A stretch of DNA of 30,702 nt from Euzebya sp051004735 (GTDB lineage: Bacteria > Actinomycetota > Nitriliruptoria > Euzebyales > Euzebyaceae). The stretch's first letter is position 1; the number at the start of each line of letters is the position of its first letter. The notes beneath the pieces are model-generated. The model was given only the letters and a program-made list of their open reading frames with translations. It was not told the DNA's origin and searched no databases. The translations under genes were made by a program, and so were the position numbers. Shown here piece after piece: positions 1 through 7,717 of the stretch. The stretch is taken from NCBI GenBank assembly GCA_051004735.1, contig JBPCKA010000050.1, positions 1 to 30,702 of the forward strand. The letters are read 5' to 3'.

Positions 1-485
1 AGGCGCTGCTCGAGCCATGCGATGGCGTCGATGTCCAAATGGTTGGTCGGCTCGTCGAGGATCAGCAACACGCGGTCGCCTGCCTGCTCCGGCGGCCCGA
101 CCTCCACGAGCACACGGGCCAGCGCCACGCGCTTGCCCTCGCCGCCAGACAGCGTGGCCGTGTGCGTCTCCAGCTTCCCGCCGAGGCCGAGCTGGTCGAG
201 GATCGCCGCCGCATCCCACGTTGCGCACGTGACGTCGCCGACGGTTGCCGCCGGCAGCGGTGCGTCCTGGTCGAGCATGACGATGCGGCTGCCCCGCCCC
301 CTGCGCACGACCCCGGCGTGCGGCTCGACGCGCCCGGCCAACTGGCGCAGCAGCGTCGACTTGCCGCTGCCGTTCAACCCGACCACCGCCATGCGGTCGC
401 CGGAGGCGAGTGTGACGACGACGTCGGCGAACAGCGGCCGCCCCGGCCGGCTGGCGGCCAGCCCGACGGCATCGAGCAGGATCAC
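1..485 (-). CDS. ABC-F family ATPase (Uup-like), N-terminal part only
   Basis: Cytosolic ABC-F proteins carry two ATPase domains on one chain, have no membrane partner, and act on ribosomes or nucleic acids. Translating the minus strand from GTG 485 gives the first nucleotide-binding domain in order: an N-terminal strand (ILLDAVGLAAS), Walker A GLNGSGKST, signature LSGGEGKRVALAR and Walker B with the ABC-F hallmark LDEPTNHLDIDAIAWLE. The gene runs off the left edge, so the linker and second domain are not visible. GTG 485 was chosen because it is the first start ahead of the domain; the frame stays open upstream but has no ATG there. A weak GGCGGGG precedes it. The WLE ending after the D-loop resembles Uup more than EttA. 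Whether it is a housekeeping Uup or an antibiotic-resistance ABC-F cannot be told from half a protein. Confidence 0.9.
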   Translation of the reverse strand, partial: MILLDAVGLAASRPGRPLFADVVVTLASGDRMAVVGLNGSGKSTLLRQLAGRVEPHAGVVRRGRGSRIVMLDQDAPLPAATVGDVTCATWDAAAILDQLGLGGKLETHTATLSGGEGKRVALARVLVEVGPPEQAGDRVLLILDEPTNHLDIDAIAWLEQR

Positions 486-601
486 CCCGCCAGCACGTCC
501 TCGTCGATCGACATCGCTACAGCATGCCGCCGACGGGAGCGGGCCGCGTGGGCTCCCATTCGTCCAAGCGATGAGCGGCGGGCGGGAGCAGAATCCGTGT
601 C

Positions 602-994
602 ATGGCGCTCGACATCACGGCTGTTCCGATCCACCTCGGCATCGGCGGCACGGCCCGACCGATCGAGGACTTCGACTGGTCGGCCGATCGGCTCGGTGCC
701 TACGAGCGGGCCACGGCAGCAGACGGCGCAGATGGCCGCATGGTGATGATGTTCCACATGGTCGGCGCGTGGACGGCGTGGGAACGCCACCCTGCGGGCG
801 CGGAGGTGGTCATCGCCTGCACCGGGACACATAGGTTCGTGCAAGAGCTGGACGGCGGTGAACACGTCGTAGAGCTCGGCCCCGGCGAGGCGTTGATCAA
901 CCCGCCGGGCACGTGGCACACGGCCGACAGCGGCGAGGGGGGCTGGATCGTCACGATCACACCCGGCCTCGGCACCGAGCATCGACCACGCTGA
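602..994 (+). CDS. small single-domain cupin protein
   Basis: A 130-aa protein with a cupin fold. The second cupin motif is clear (GPGEALINPPGTWHTAD, with PPG and the metal-site His). The first is degenerate (WERHPAGAEVVIACTG, then THRFVQEL), so metal binding may be incomplete. Small cupins of this kind serve as sugar or small-molecule isomerases, dioxygenases or sensors, and the sequence does not separate these. It has no signal peptide or membrane segment. The start is ATG 602, with a GGGAG about 17 nt upstream, too far to be a strong ribosome site. It is divergent from the ABC-F gene and lies 53 nt before the glycosylase homologue on the same strand. No functional link is evident. Confidence 0.75.
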   Translation: MALDITAVPIHLGIGGTARPIEDFDWSADRLGAYERATAADGADGRMVMMFHMVGAWTAWERHPAGAEVVIACTGTHRFVQELDGGEHVVELGPGEALINPPGTWHTADSGEGGWIVTITPGLGTEHRPR

Positions 995-1035
995 ACGCTG
1001 GCAGCACCCACGGCCGTCGCCGCGGGTCAGCGACC

Positions 1036-1041
1036 TACGCT
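1036..1041 (+). promoter_or_regulatory. predicted -10 (TACGCT) of a leaderless transcript
   Basis: TACGCT lies 6 nt before GTG 1048 and matches the actinobacterial TANNNT -10. There is no Shine-Dalgarno sequence and no clear -35. The spacing would put the transcription start at or next to the start codon. Confidence 0.45.
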
Positions 1042-1047
1042 CGAACG

Positions 1048-2151
1048 GTGATCGTGCACGAGCTGTCCCGGCGCGACGCCCGCCGGATCGCCGTCCGCGC
1101 GCAGCTGCTCGACCGCAAGCGGCCGGACGGGTTGCTCGACGTCGTGCGCCGGCTGACCCTGCTGCAGATCGACCCGACCGCGGCCATCGCCCCCAACGCC
1201 GACCTGGTGGCGTGGAGCCGGCTCGGGTCGTCCTACTCGCGGGCCGAGCTGACGCAGGCGCTGCAGCACCGCACGCTGCTCGAACTGCGGGCGATGATCC
1301 GTCCGGCAGAGGACCTGACCCTGTACCGCGCCGACATGGCTGCGTGGGAGGCGCGCGCCGTCGAGCGTGACTGGAGGCAGGGCATCGGCAACTGGGTGCA
1401 GGCGACCGACGCCTGCCGGCGCGACATCCTCGCGCGGCTCGAAGCCGCCGGTCCGCTGCCGTCCCGTGAGCTTCCGGACACGTGCGCCAGGCCGTGGCGC
1501 TCGACCGGGTGGACGAACAACCGCAACGTCACCCAGATGCTGGAGTGCATGGTGCTGCGCGGCGAGGTGGCGATCGCCGGACGGCAGGGCAACGAGCGGC
1601 TGTGGGACCTGGCGTCGCGGGTGTATCCGGACGGAGCCGTGCTCCCCGCCGAGGAGGCCCGGCGACGGCGCAACGAGCGCCGTCTGCGCGCGCTGGGCAT
1701 CGCCAGGGCTCGCGGCCCGGAGTGCCCGGTGGAGCCGCTGGACGTCGGCGAGGTCGGCGAACCCGCCGTCATCGATGGTGTGAAGGGTGAGTGGCGTGTC
1801 GAGCCGTCGCTACTTGGCCAGCCGTTCAGGGGCCGGGCGGCGCTGCTGTCGCCGTTCGACCGGCTGATCCTCGACCGCAAGCGCACCACCGAGCTGTTCG
1901 AGTTCGACTACCAGCTGGAGATGTACAAGCCAGCGGCCAAGCGTCGCTGGGGCTACTTCGCGCTACCGATCCTGTACGCCGATCGGCTCGTCGGCAAGCT
2001 CGACGCCACCGCCGACCGCCAGGCTGGCGTGCTGCGCGTCGACGCCGTCCACCAGGACATCGAGTTCACGAAGACGATGACCGCCGCCGTCGATCGCCAG
2101 ATCGCCGACCTGGCTCGCTGGCTCGACCTCGATCTCCTTCTCCCGTCGTGA
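1048..2151 (+). CDS. winged-helix DNA glycosylase homologue, YcaQ/AlkZ family
   Basis: A 367-aa protein of the HTH_42 (former DUF1006) family, which unhooks DNA interstrand crosslinks and bulky alkyl adducts. The N-terminal winged helix carries the catalytic-type motif Q40-I-D42 in LTLLQIDPTAAIAP, followed by LVAWSRLG, which is typical of the family. QxD is the YcaQ-type pattern; the antibiotic-cluster AlkZ type has QxQ. The C-terminal region has the conserved LLSPFDRLILDRKR stretch, then FEFDYQLEMYKP and RWGYFALPILY before GKLDATADR. The frame is open upstream to 913, but that stretch overlaps the cupin and is composed like a shadow. GTG 1048 follows a TACGCT hexamer by 6 nt and starts right at the conserved HELSRRDARRIAVRAQ. 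No biosynthetic cluster is adjacent, so a general repair role is inferred. Confidence 0.87.
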   Translation: MIVHELSRRDARRIAVRAQLLDRKRPDGLLDVVRRLTLLQIDPTAAIAPNADLVAWSRLGSSYSRAELTQALQHRTLLELRAMIRPAEDLTLYRADMAAWEARAVERDWRQGIGNWVQATDACRRDILARLEAAGPLPSRELPDTCARPWRSTGWTNNRNVTQMLECMVLRGEVAIAGRQGNERLWDLASRVYPDGAVLPAEEARRRRNERRLRALGIARARGPECPVEPLDVGEVGEPAVIDGVKGEWRVEPSLLGQPFRGRAALLSPFDRLILDRKRTTELFEFDYQLEMYKPAAKRRWGYFALPILYADRLVGKLDATADRQAGVLRVDAVHQDIEFTKTMTAAVDRQIADLARWLDLDLLLPS

Positions 2152-2154
2152 CCG

Positions 2155-3447
2155 ATGCGCCTTGCGTCGAGTCGTAGGGAGCCCTTACACGAGGGCGAAC
2201 GGCTATTGCACGAAGCGGCCGCGTTAGGGGAACGGATCGGCGAGCCGGACGTTGGCAACGTCCGCATGTCCCAACTGCTTGAGGTGGCACGGGCTCGCGG
2301 CGAACCCGACCAGCTACGCGTCACCGCGCAGATGGCCATCGACTGGTGGGTTGGCATTCCTTCCCACGCCCACGCCGTCGCTGCCGGGCTGTTCGCGCAG
2401 GCCGGCGACCTCGACGCTGCCCGCCGGACCCTCGACACCGTCCTCGAGCTCGGAACCTGGCGCGAGGACCGCAGCTACCTGTGGTCGGTGTTCGCCGGCA
2501 GCCTCACCGTGGCCGCCGCCCGTCTCGGCGACCGCGACCTCAGCCAAGCCCTCCTCGAAGAGTTCACGCCCCTCGCCGATGGCTGCGGAGTCAACGGTGC
2601 GGTCGTCTGTTTCATGGGCAGCCACGCCCACTCGGCCGGCATCGCGGCCGCAGCCGTCGGTCAACTCGACCAGGCCCGTGATTTCTTGCTCCACGCGCTG
2701 GCAGTCCATGAGCGGATCGGAGCGCAAGCCTGGGAAGCGGAGTCGTGCATAGAGTTGGCAGAGCTGCTCGGCGAGGACGGCTCATTGTACCGCGTCCGCG
2801 CCGCTCCTCTCGCCGCCGAACTCGGCCTTGCCGGTGTCGCCGCTCGCCTCGCCAGCAGCGCAGAGTCTCGACTCGCCGGGCCGGTCGATGCCGAGTGCCG
2901 CAGCGACGGCGACCTGTGGCTCCTCGCCTACCGCGGTCAGTCGGTCCACCTTCGCGACGCCAAAGGCCTCCATGACCTGACGGCTCTCGTCGCCCGGCCC
3001 GGCGAAGACGTCCATGTCCTCGACCTCGCTGACAGCAGCATCCGCGGACAGCACCGCGCGGACCCAGTGCTCGACAGCCGCACGCGCGCCGAGTACAGAC
3101 GCCGAATCACAGAACTCGACGACGACCTGACCGAAGCCGAGACACACCACGATCTCGGTCGGCTCGAGCGCGTCGAAGCCGAACGAGACCTGGTGATCGC
3201 CGAGCTGCGCCGGGCCACTGGTCGGTCCGGCCGGGATCGCGGCCTCGGCCCCGACACCACCGAGCGCGCCCGCAAAGCGGTGACCGCCCGCCTGCGGGAC
3301 ACCATCCGGCGGATCGAAGCGGTCCTCCCCGAGTTGGGAGCCCATCTCGACCGCTCGATCGCCACCGGCAACTTCTGCCGCTATCAACCCACAGAGCCAT
3401 TCACCTGTGACCTCCGACCACTGTCCCAAAGGCCGCCGAGCCCGTAG
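2155..3447 (+). CDS. C-terminal fragment of a large AAA/TPR regulator-type ATPase
   Basis: A 430-aa frame that looks like the end of a much larger actinobacterial protein of the kind with a P-loop AAA domain followed by TPR repeats. Residues ~10-260 are helical TPR-like repeats (GERIGEPDVGNVRMSQLLE, AVAAGLFAQAGDLDAARR). The end has the family's characteristic tail: a YRRRITELDDDLTEAE coiled coil, RATGRSGRDRGLG, and KAVTARLRDTIRRIE with LGAHLDRSI. No Walker A or B motif and no N-terminal sensor or DNA-binding domain is present. ATG 2155 begins 3 nt after the glycosylase stop with no ribosome site of its own, as if the 5' part had been deleted. It is probably a 5'-truncated pseudogene, although the frame is intact over 1.3 kb and expression by coupling cannot be excluded. 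Confidence 0.6.
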   Translation: MRLASSRREPLHEGERLLHEAAALGERIGEPDVGNVRMSQLLEVARARGEPDQLRVTAQMAIDWWVGIPSHAHAVAAGLFAQAGDLDAARRTLDTVLELGTWREDRSYLWSVFAGSLTVAAARLGDRDLSQALLEEFTPLADGCGVNGAVVCFMGSHAHSAGIAAAAVGQLDQARDFLLHALAVHERIGAQAWEAESCIELAELLGEDGSLYRVRAAPLAAELGLAGVAARLASSAESRLAGPVDAECRSDGDLWLLAYRGQSVHLRDAKGLHDLTALVARPGEDVHVLDLADSSIRGQHRADPVLDSRTRAEYRRRITELDDDLTEAETHHDLGRLERVEAERDLVIAELRRATGRSGRDRGLGPDTTERARKAVTARLRDTIRRIEAVLPELGAHLDRSIATGNFCRYQPTEPFTCDLRPLSQRPPSP

Positions 3448-3703
3448 CAAGGGCCGACCCGGGGCTGCGGCAAGCCTTCGACCCGGGCGTCGACTGTCTC
3501 GGCGGCGACGGCTGCGACCCGTGTGCGAGATTGGCGTCGCAGCCCGTGGGTTGCTCAAGACCGCACGCGATGTTGCCATCGCAGCGTTGCAGGCGTCGCG
3601 TCCGGGGCGTCCGAAGCAGTCCCCGGCCGAGGCGACCGAACTCGCCCGGCTCACCGCGGAGGTCGAGCGGTTGTCGGCCACGATCTACCTCACCAAGCGC
3701 TAA
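3407..3703 (+). pseudogene. transposase-like N-terminal fragment
   Basis: A 98-aa frame overlapping the end of the previous one by 41 nt. Its first half is basic and compositionally poor. Its second half (LKTARDVAIAALQASRPGRP, then ELARLTAEVERLSATIYLTK) resembles the segment between the helix-turn-helix and the leucine-zipper-like coiled coil of transposase N-terminal or OrfA proteins. There is no catalytic DDE domain, and the following 200 nt show no continuation in any frame. I read it as an insertion-sequence remnant. The family cannot be named and no terminal inverted repeats were found. Confidence 0.35.
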
Positions 3704-3904
3704 TCATCACCTGGAAGTTGAGGATTTGTCGGAGCTGATCTGTTGCATCGGCGACGCCGGCTACGCCACGCTGCGCACACCGGCCCAGGCGGCGACCGAT
3801 CCATGCTTGTCGGGTTGGCCCCGTCCGATTCGCCAGCCTGACCAGCGGGAGCGGCCTCCCTCTACCGGATTGTCTACCGACGGCGGGGACGGCGATGGTG
3901 GTCG
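3704..3904. other. non-coding stretch between two mobile-element remnants
   Basis: No convincing coding sequence, RNA gene or terminal repeat was seen here. It lies between the transposase-like fragment and the recombinase stub and is part of the same worn region. Confidence 0.4.
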
Positions 3905-4246
3905 ATGACCTACATCGTGAACCGCCGAGACCGCTTCTACGTCGTCGCCTACGACGGCATCGACCCGATCAGTGGGAGGCAACGGCGGCGTTGGCACCCG
4001 GCGGACGCGACGAAGGGGATCGGCCCGTCACCGACCCCCTCCGCGCCGCTCCCTCGTGTGCCGCCGCCTGTCCTGAGCGCGGCCGTCGCCCCGCTAGTTG
4101 ACCGTGAACTCGTGGCGCATGCCTTCGACGAAGTGCGGGGGGCCGTCGCCTTCGATGAACTCGCCGTCGTCACCCATGCTCGTGCCGACGGGAATGAAGC
4201 ACAGTGCGATCTGGGCGGGTTGTGGCGGCCGAGTGCGGCAGTGTAG
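3905..4246 (+). pseudogene. tyrosine recombinase (integrase) N-terminal stub
   Basis: The first ~33 residues (YIVNRRDRFYVVAYDGIDPI, then SGRQRRRWHPA) look like the arm-type DNA-binding N-terminus of actinobacterial phage and plasmid integrases, which have an 'RFYVVAYDGxDPxTGxxRRRWHPAG' style opening. After the WHPA motif the frame turns into Pro/Ala-rich sequence without domain character. In the neighbouring frame the text continues as GRDEGDRP, as integrases often do, so a frameshift near 4000-4005 is possible. The catalytic R..H.R..Y domain is absent. The rest of the 113-aa frame is probably not meaningful. No attachment-site repeat was recognised nearby. Confidence 0.45.
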
Positions 4247-4276
4247 CGACGCTCGCCCCGACCGGGACCTGGGGAT
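4094..4276 (-). pseudogene. possible C-terminal remnant of an unknown gene
   Basis: On the minus strand an open frame ends with TAG at 4094-4096 and reads AQIALCFIPVGTSMGDDGEF, then IEGDGPPHFVEGMRHEFTVN. This looks more protein-like than the surrounding shadows. The only ATG (4177) would give a 27-residue peptide. The frame is open back to the stop of the AI-2E gene but lacks a start. I do not recognise the family. It may be the severed end of a gene broken by the events that left the mobile-element scraps next to it. Confidence 0.25.
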
Positions 4277-5472
4277 CAGGCCGGGGCGCGGCGGCGGCCG
4301 GGGAGCATGTTGCGGAGTCGGCCGAGCAGACCGCCGGCACGGCCGTCGTCCGGCTCGGCCGTGCCCCTGGCCTCCGAGTACAGCGCCTTGACCGCGCCGA
4401 CGAGCGGCGTCGCCATGAGCGCGCCGGGCACACCGGCGATGGCGCCACCGACGAACGCAGCAACCATCGTCGTCGGCGGCGTCAGGTCGACGGAGCGGCC
4501 GACGATCGCCGGCTGGATGAGGTGGTTCTCGATGTTCATGTACAGCACGAAACCGGCCCCGGCGATCAGCGCCGTCGGAACGCCTTGGGTCACGGCCAGC
4601 AGCACGAACAGCGAGCCGCCGAGGAAGCCACCGATCTGCGGGATGAGGTCCGTGAGCATCGCCCAGATCGCGGCGAGCGGCACGAGCGGGATGCCAAGCA
4701 CGAGCCCGACCGTGAGCACGAACAGGCCCATCATCACGGCCACGGTGATCGAGCCACCGAAGTACCGGCCGAGCGTGCGGTACACGACGCGGCCGACCTC
4801 GTCGGCCTGGTCACGCCGCCGGCTCGGCAGCAGCCGGCGAACGCGGACAGTCAGGTTTTTGCCGTCGATCAGGACGGCGACGACGAGCACGACGACAACA
4901 GCGACGCTGGCGATCCCATTGACGAGTGTGCTGGCGGTCGACGAGACGCGATCCTCGGTGATCTGGCTCGGCAGGTCCTCGATCCACTGCTGCACGCGCG
5001 CCGACGCGTCGTTGTCGCGCAGGTAACCGCCGACGAGCGGCAGCCGCTCCATCTCGTCGAGCGTCGTCGGCAGTTGCTCGGAGAACTGGCTCGCCTCGGC
5101 CACCGCTTTCGGCCCGAGCACGCCGATCAGCAGCGCTCCGAGCCCGAGCAGGCCGCCGGCGACGACGGCGACGGCGAACCCGCGCCGCATCCGGGTCCGG
5201 TTCTGGATCGCATCGGCAAGGGGGTCGAGCGCAAGGGCGAGCAGCAGGCCGATGCCGACGCGTGTCAACGTGGTCGACGTGCCCCGGGCGACGGCGAGCA
5301 GTGCGTACGCGGCCAGCGCGGCGGCCACGAGGTAGACGAACGTTTTCCAGTCAAGGCTGAGCCGTCGAGTGGCGCCGGCGAGGTCGTGCTGGTCGAGGAG
5401 CAGTGATGACGAGTCCGCGCCCGGCGTCGGCTCGCTGCCGGCGGGAGGGATCCCGGACACGGACGCGATCAT
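4276..5472 (-). CDS. AI-2E/PerM family membrane transporter
   Basis: A 398-aa integral membrane protein of the AI-2E transporter (DUF20/PerM) family, whose proven members export small molecules or act as Na+/H+ antiporters. The order is a hydrophilic N-terminus (~40 residues), two close membrane helices (VYLVAAALAAYALLAVARG; GIGLLLALALDPLADAIQNR), a third (FAVAVVAGGLLGLGALLIGV), a soluble domain of ~90 residues, then the C-terminal helical block. That block has the family's conserved features IPLVPLAAIWAMLTDLIPQIGG, ENHLIQPAIVGRSVDLTP and a final GALMATPLVGAVKALYSE. The start is ATG 5472; GTG 5460 is an in-frame alternative. It is divergent from a second member of the same family, leaving an 83-nt shared control region. 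The substrate is unknown. Confidence 0.88.
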   Translation of the reverse strand: MIASVSGIPPAGSEPTPGADSSSLLLDQHDLAGATRRLSLDWKTFVYLVAAALAAYALLAVARGTSTTLTRVGIGLLLALALDPLADAIQNRTRMRRGFAVAVVAGGLLGLGALLIGVLGPKAVAEASQFSEQLPTTLDEMERLPLVGGYLRDNDASARVQQWIEDLPSQITEDRVSSTASTLVNGIASVAVVVVLVVAVLIDGKNLTVRVRRLLPSRRRDQADEVGRVVYRTLGRYFGGSITVAVMMGLFVLTVGLVLGIPLVPLAAIWAMLTDLIPQIGGFLGGSLFVLLAVTQGVPTALIAGAGFVLYMNIENHLIQPAIVGRSVDLTPPTTMVAAFVGGAIAGVPGALMATPLVGAVKALYSEARGTAEPDDGRAGGLLGRLRNMLPGRRRAPA

Positions 5473-5542
5473 CGCAGCTGCGCGGTCGCGCCACCGGGAT
5501 GCCGCCGGCGCACGATCACCTGCCGGGGCGACAGGTCGTCAC

Positions 5543-5548
5543 TACGGT
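5543..5548 (+). promoter_or_regulatory. predicted -10 (TACGGT) of a leaderless transcript
   Basis: TACGGT lies exactly 7 nt before GTG 5556, with no ribosome site between. It fits a TANNNT -10 with transcription starting at the GTG and supports that start over longer ones. No -35 is evident. Confidence 0.45.
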
Positions 5549-5555
5549 TGGCGCG

Positions 5556-6623
5556 GTGGCGCCCTCGCGACGCACCGGGTCGTACGTCGGGCTGACGGCC
5601 GGCTCCGCCGTGCTGCTCGTCGGCGCAGTCGTGGCTGCGTCGCTGCTGCGCGGTGCGTTCGTCGATGCGCACCGCACCGTCGGCTGGGTGGTCGCCTGTT
5701 CCGTCGTGGCCCTGCTTCTCGATCCGCTCGTGGATGCGCTCGACCGAATGCTGCCCCGAGTGATGGCCGTCGTCGTCGTGCTACTTGCCGTGCTCGCCGT
5801 GTTCGCCGCGGTCGCCTTCGGTGTGGCGCGCGAGGTCGTCGATTCTCTCGAGGAGTTGCGGACGGAGGGGCCGGCGGCAGCGGCGGAGTTGGAGGACCGT
5901 TACGACTGGGCCGCCGAGATCGGCCTGACCGCACGCGTTGAATCGTTCGTCGACGACATCGACGAACGCATTCGCTGCGATGCCGTCGCCGAAGCGGCGG
6001 GCACGTTTCCGACCTACGTGGTGACCGGCATCTTGATGCTGTTCCTGCTCGGCTACGGCCGCCGGTACGTGGACGGTGGGCTGAACCAATTGTCGCCGTC
6101 ACGTCGGCGGCGGGTCGGTGCGGTCGTGCGGACTGCGGCCCGGCGCGGGCGCCAGTACCTGCTCGTCGCCGTCGGCCACTCGCTGCTGAACGGCCTCGTC
6201 GTCGGATCGACGTGCTCACTGCTCGGAGTGCCGGCGGCGGTGATGCTCGGCGTCGCCGTCGGTGCATTGACGATCCTGCCGCTGATCGGTGCGCTCGTCG
6301 GTGGGATCCCTGCACTGCTGCTGGCATTCGCGCTGCAGGGCTGGTGGGCGGGCACCATCGTCGGCGTGGTCCTCGTCACGTTGCAGACGATCGAGGTGGC
6401 GGTCGTGCGGCCACGCGTGGATCCGATCACCGTCCGTGTCGGGCCGACCGTGCCGATCATCGTCGGCCTGCTCGGCTTCGAGCTGTACGGCGTCGGCGGG
6501 GCCATCTATGCGTTGGCGGTCGCCGTGATCGCGCTGGCCGCCCTCGACGCCATCGGACACGAGCGCGACGAAGCCGACGCCGGCGAACGCGGCGAGCAGT
6601 TGGTGCCGGTCGGCGCCACCTAG
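5556..6623 (+). CDS. second AI-2E/PerM family membrane transporter
   Basis: A 355-aa paralogue-type protein in the same family as the divergent gene. Membrane helices occur at residues ~10-30 (VGLTAGSAVLLVGAVVAASL), ~40-60 and ~70-95. A short charged soluble segment follows (SLEELRTEGPAAAAELEDRY), then the C-terminal block with VGALTILPLIGALVGGIPAL and VVRPRVDPITVRVGPTVP. The frame is open back to 5403, but that part overlaps the divergent gene's 5' end and is Arg/Ser-rich, so GTG 5556 is preferred; it has a -10-like hexamer 7 nt upstream. The soluble loop is shorter than in the neighbour, so the two are probably not recent duplicates. The stop overlaps the holB stop in a shared CTAG. Confidence 0.85.
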   Translation: MAPSRRTGSYVGLTAGSAVLLVGAVVAASLLRGAFVDAHRTVGWVVACSVVALLLDPLVDALDRMLPRVMAVVVVLLAVLAVFAAVAFGVAREVVDSLEELRTEGPAAAAELEDRYDWAAEIGLTARVESFVDDIDERIRCDAVAEAAGTFPTYVVTGILMLFLLGYGRRYVDGGLNQLSPSRRRRVGAVVRTAARRGRQYLLVAVGHSLLNGLVVGSTCSLLGVPAAVMLGVAVGALTILPLIGALVGGIPALLLAFALQGWWAGTIVGVVLVTLQTIEVAVVRPRVDPITVRVGPTVPIIVGLLGFELYGVGGAIYALAVAVIALAALDAIGHERDEADAGERGEQLVPVGAT

Positions 6624-7717
6624 GCCGGCGCCGGCAGCCCGGGCAGCGACCAGAGCAGTGACTGCAACAGTAACTGCTCGTTGGGGTTGCGCTCCATCGC
6701 CTCGATCGAGGCGTGGATGCGATGCACGGCGGCGACCGCCTCGTCCGGCCGCTGGGCGTCGCCGTCGCGCAGGGCGTCGCGGTATGCGCCGGCGAGCACG
6801 GCGAGTCCGCTGCGCAACTCGTCGGTGCGGTGCCGGCGCAGCTCTCGCTTGTGGCGCTCCTCCAGCAGCTTGCGGCCGCTGCCGCGCTCGCCGAGTTGCT
6901 CGATGCGGGCGTCGAGATCGGCGACCTCCATGGCGTGGGCCGTGGCCAGCGGAGCCGAAGCGCCATCGATGCGGGCGAGCAGATCGTCGACGGAGCGCAT
7001 GATCGCCGACCCGCTGCCGTCGAGGCGCTGGGGAAGTTCGGCGAACGCACGACGGCGCTCGGCCAGCGCGGGGTCGGCGGCCAGGAGTCGCGCGCGCGTC
7101 AGGTCGCCATTGGCAACGGCGACGACAGTCGTCGCCGTCACCGTGTCGACGCCCTCGGTCATCAGCTGCGCCTGCAGCACCTCGGAGGGGAGCGGGCGAA
7201 ACTCGATGCGGACGCAGCGCGACGAGATCGTGATCAGATCGGGGGGGATGAAGTCGGCGAGCACGACGAACGTCGTCGACGGGGGCGGTTCCTCGACCGT
7301 CTTCAGCAGGAGCGCCGCGCCCTCCGGTCGGAGCAGGTGGAACTCGTGCAGGATCATCACCTTACGATCACCTTCGACAGGGGCCAGCGCGGCACGGCGG
7401 ACGATCTCGCGGGCCTGCTCGGCGGAGATCGCCGGTCCGGTGCGTTGCACCTCGCGCACGTCCGGGTGCTCGCCGACCAGCGCCAGCCTGGCGTCGCGAC
7501 AGGTCGGATCCTGTTGCCCGTCGGGGCTCATCAGCGCGGCGGCAAACGCACGGGCCGCCTCGTCCTTCGTCGAGCCGGGCGGACCGACGAAGAGGTACGC
7601 ATGCACGGGAGCCAGTGCCGCCGCACGCAGGTGGGCGACGGCCAATGGCTGGCCGACGACGGAATCCCAGATGGTTGCACCGGGCGCGCGTTCGGGGAGG
7701 TCGTCGGTTGCCGTCAT
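6620..7717 (-). CDS. holB: DNA polymerase III subunit delta'
   Basis: A 365-aa AAA+ clamp-loader subunit that helps load the sliding clamp at primed DNA. The sequence shows WDSVVGQPLAVAHLR at the N-terminus, a P-loop-like GPPGSTKDEAARAFAAAL, ISAEQAREIVRRAALAPVEG, then RKVMILHEFHLLRPEGAALL (Walker-B/sensor area) followed by LKTVEEPPPSTTFVVLA. The conserved SRCVRIEFRPL arginine motif comes next. The Walker A has Asp after the Lys in place of Ser/Thr, in keeping with delta' being a non-hydrolysing subunit. The Cys4 zinc motif of many delta' and DnaX proteins is missing. ATG 7717 overlaps the tmk stop (ATGA), so the two are translationally coupled. The tmk-holB pairing is standard. Confidence 0.93.
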   Translation of the reverse strand: MTATDDLPERAPGATIWDSVVGQPLAVAHLRAAALAPVHAYLFVGPPGSTKDEAARAFAAALMSPDGQQDPTCRDARLALVGEHPDVREVQRTGPAISAEQAREIVRRAALAPVEGDRKVMILHEFHLLRPEGAALLLKTVEEPPPSTTFVVLADFIPPDLITISSRCVRIEFRPLPSEVLQAQLMTEGVDTVTATTVVAVANGDLTRARLLAADPALAERRRAFAELPQRLDGSGSAIMRSVDDLLARIDGASAPLATAHAMEVADLDARIEQLGERGSGRKLLEERHKRELRRHRTDELRSGLAVLAGAYRDALRDGDAQRPDEAVAAVHRIHASIEAMERNPNEQLLLQSLLWSLPGLPAPA

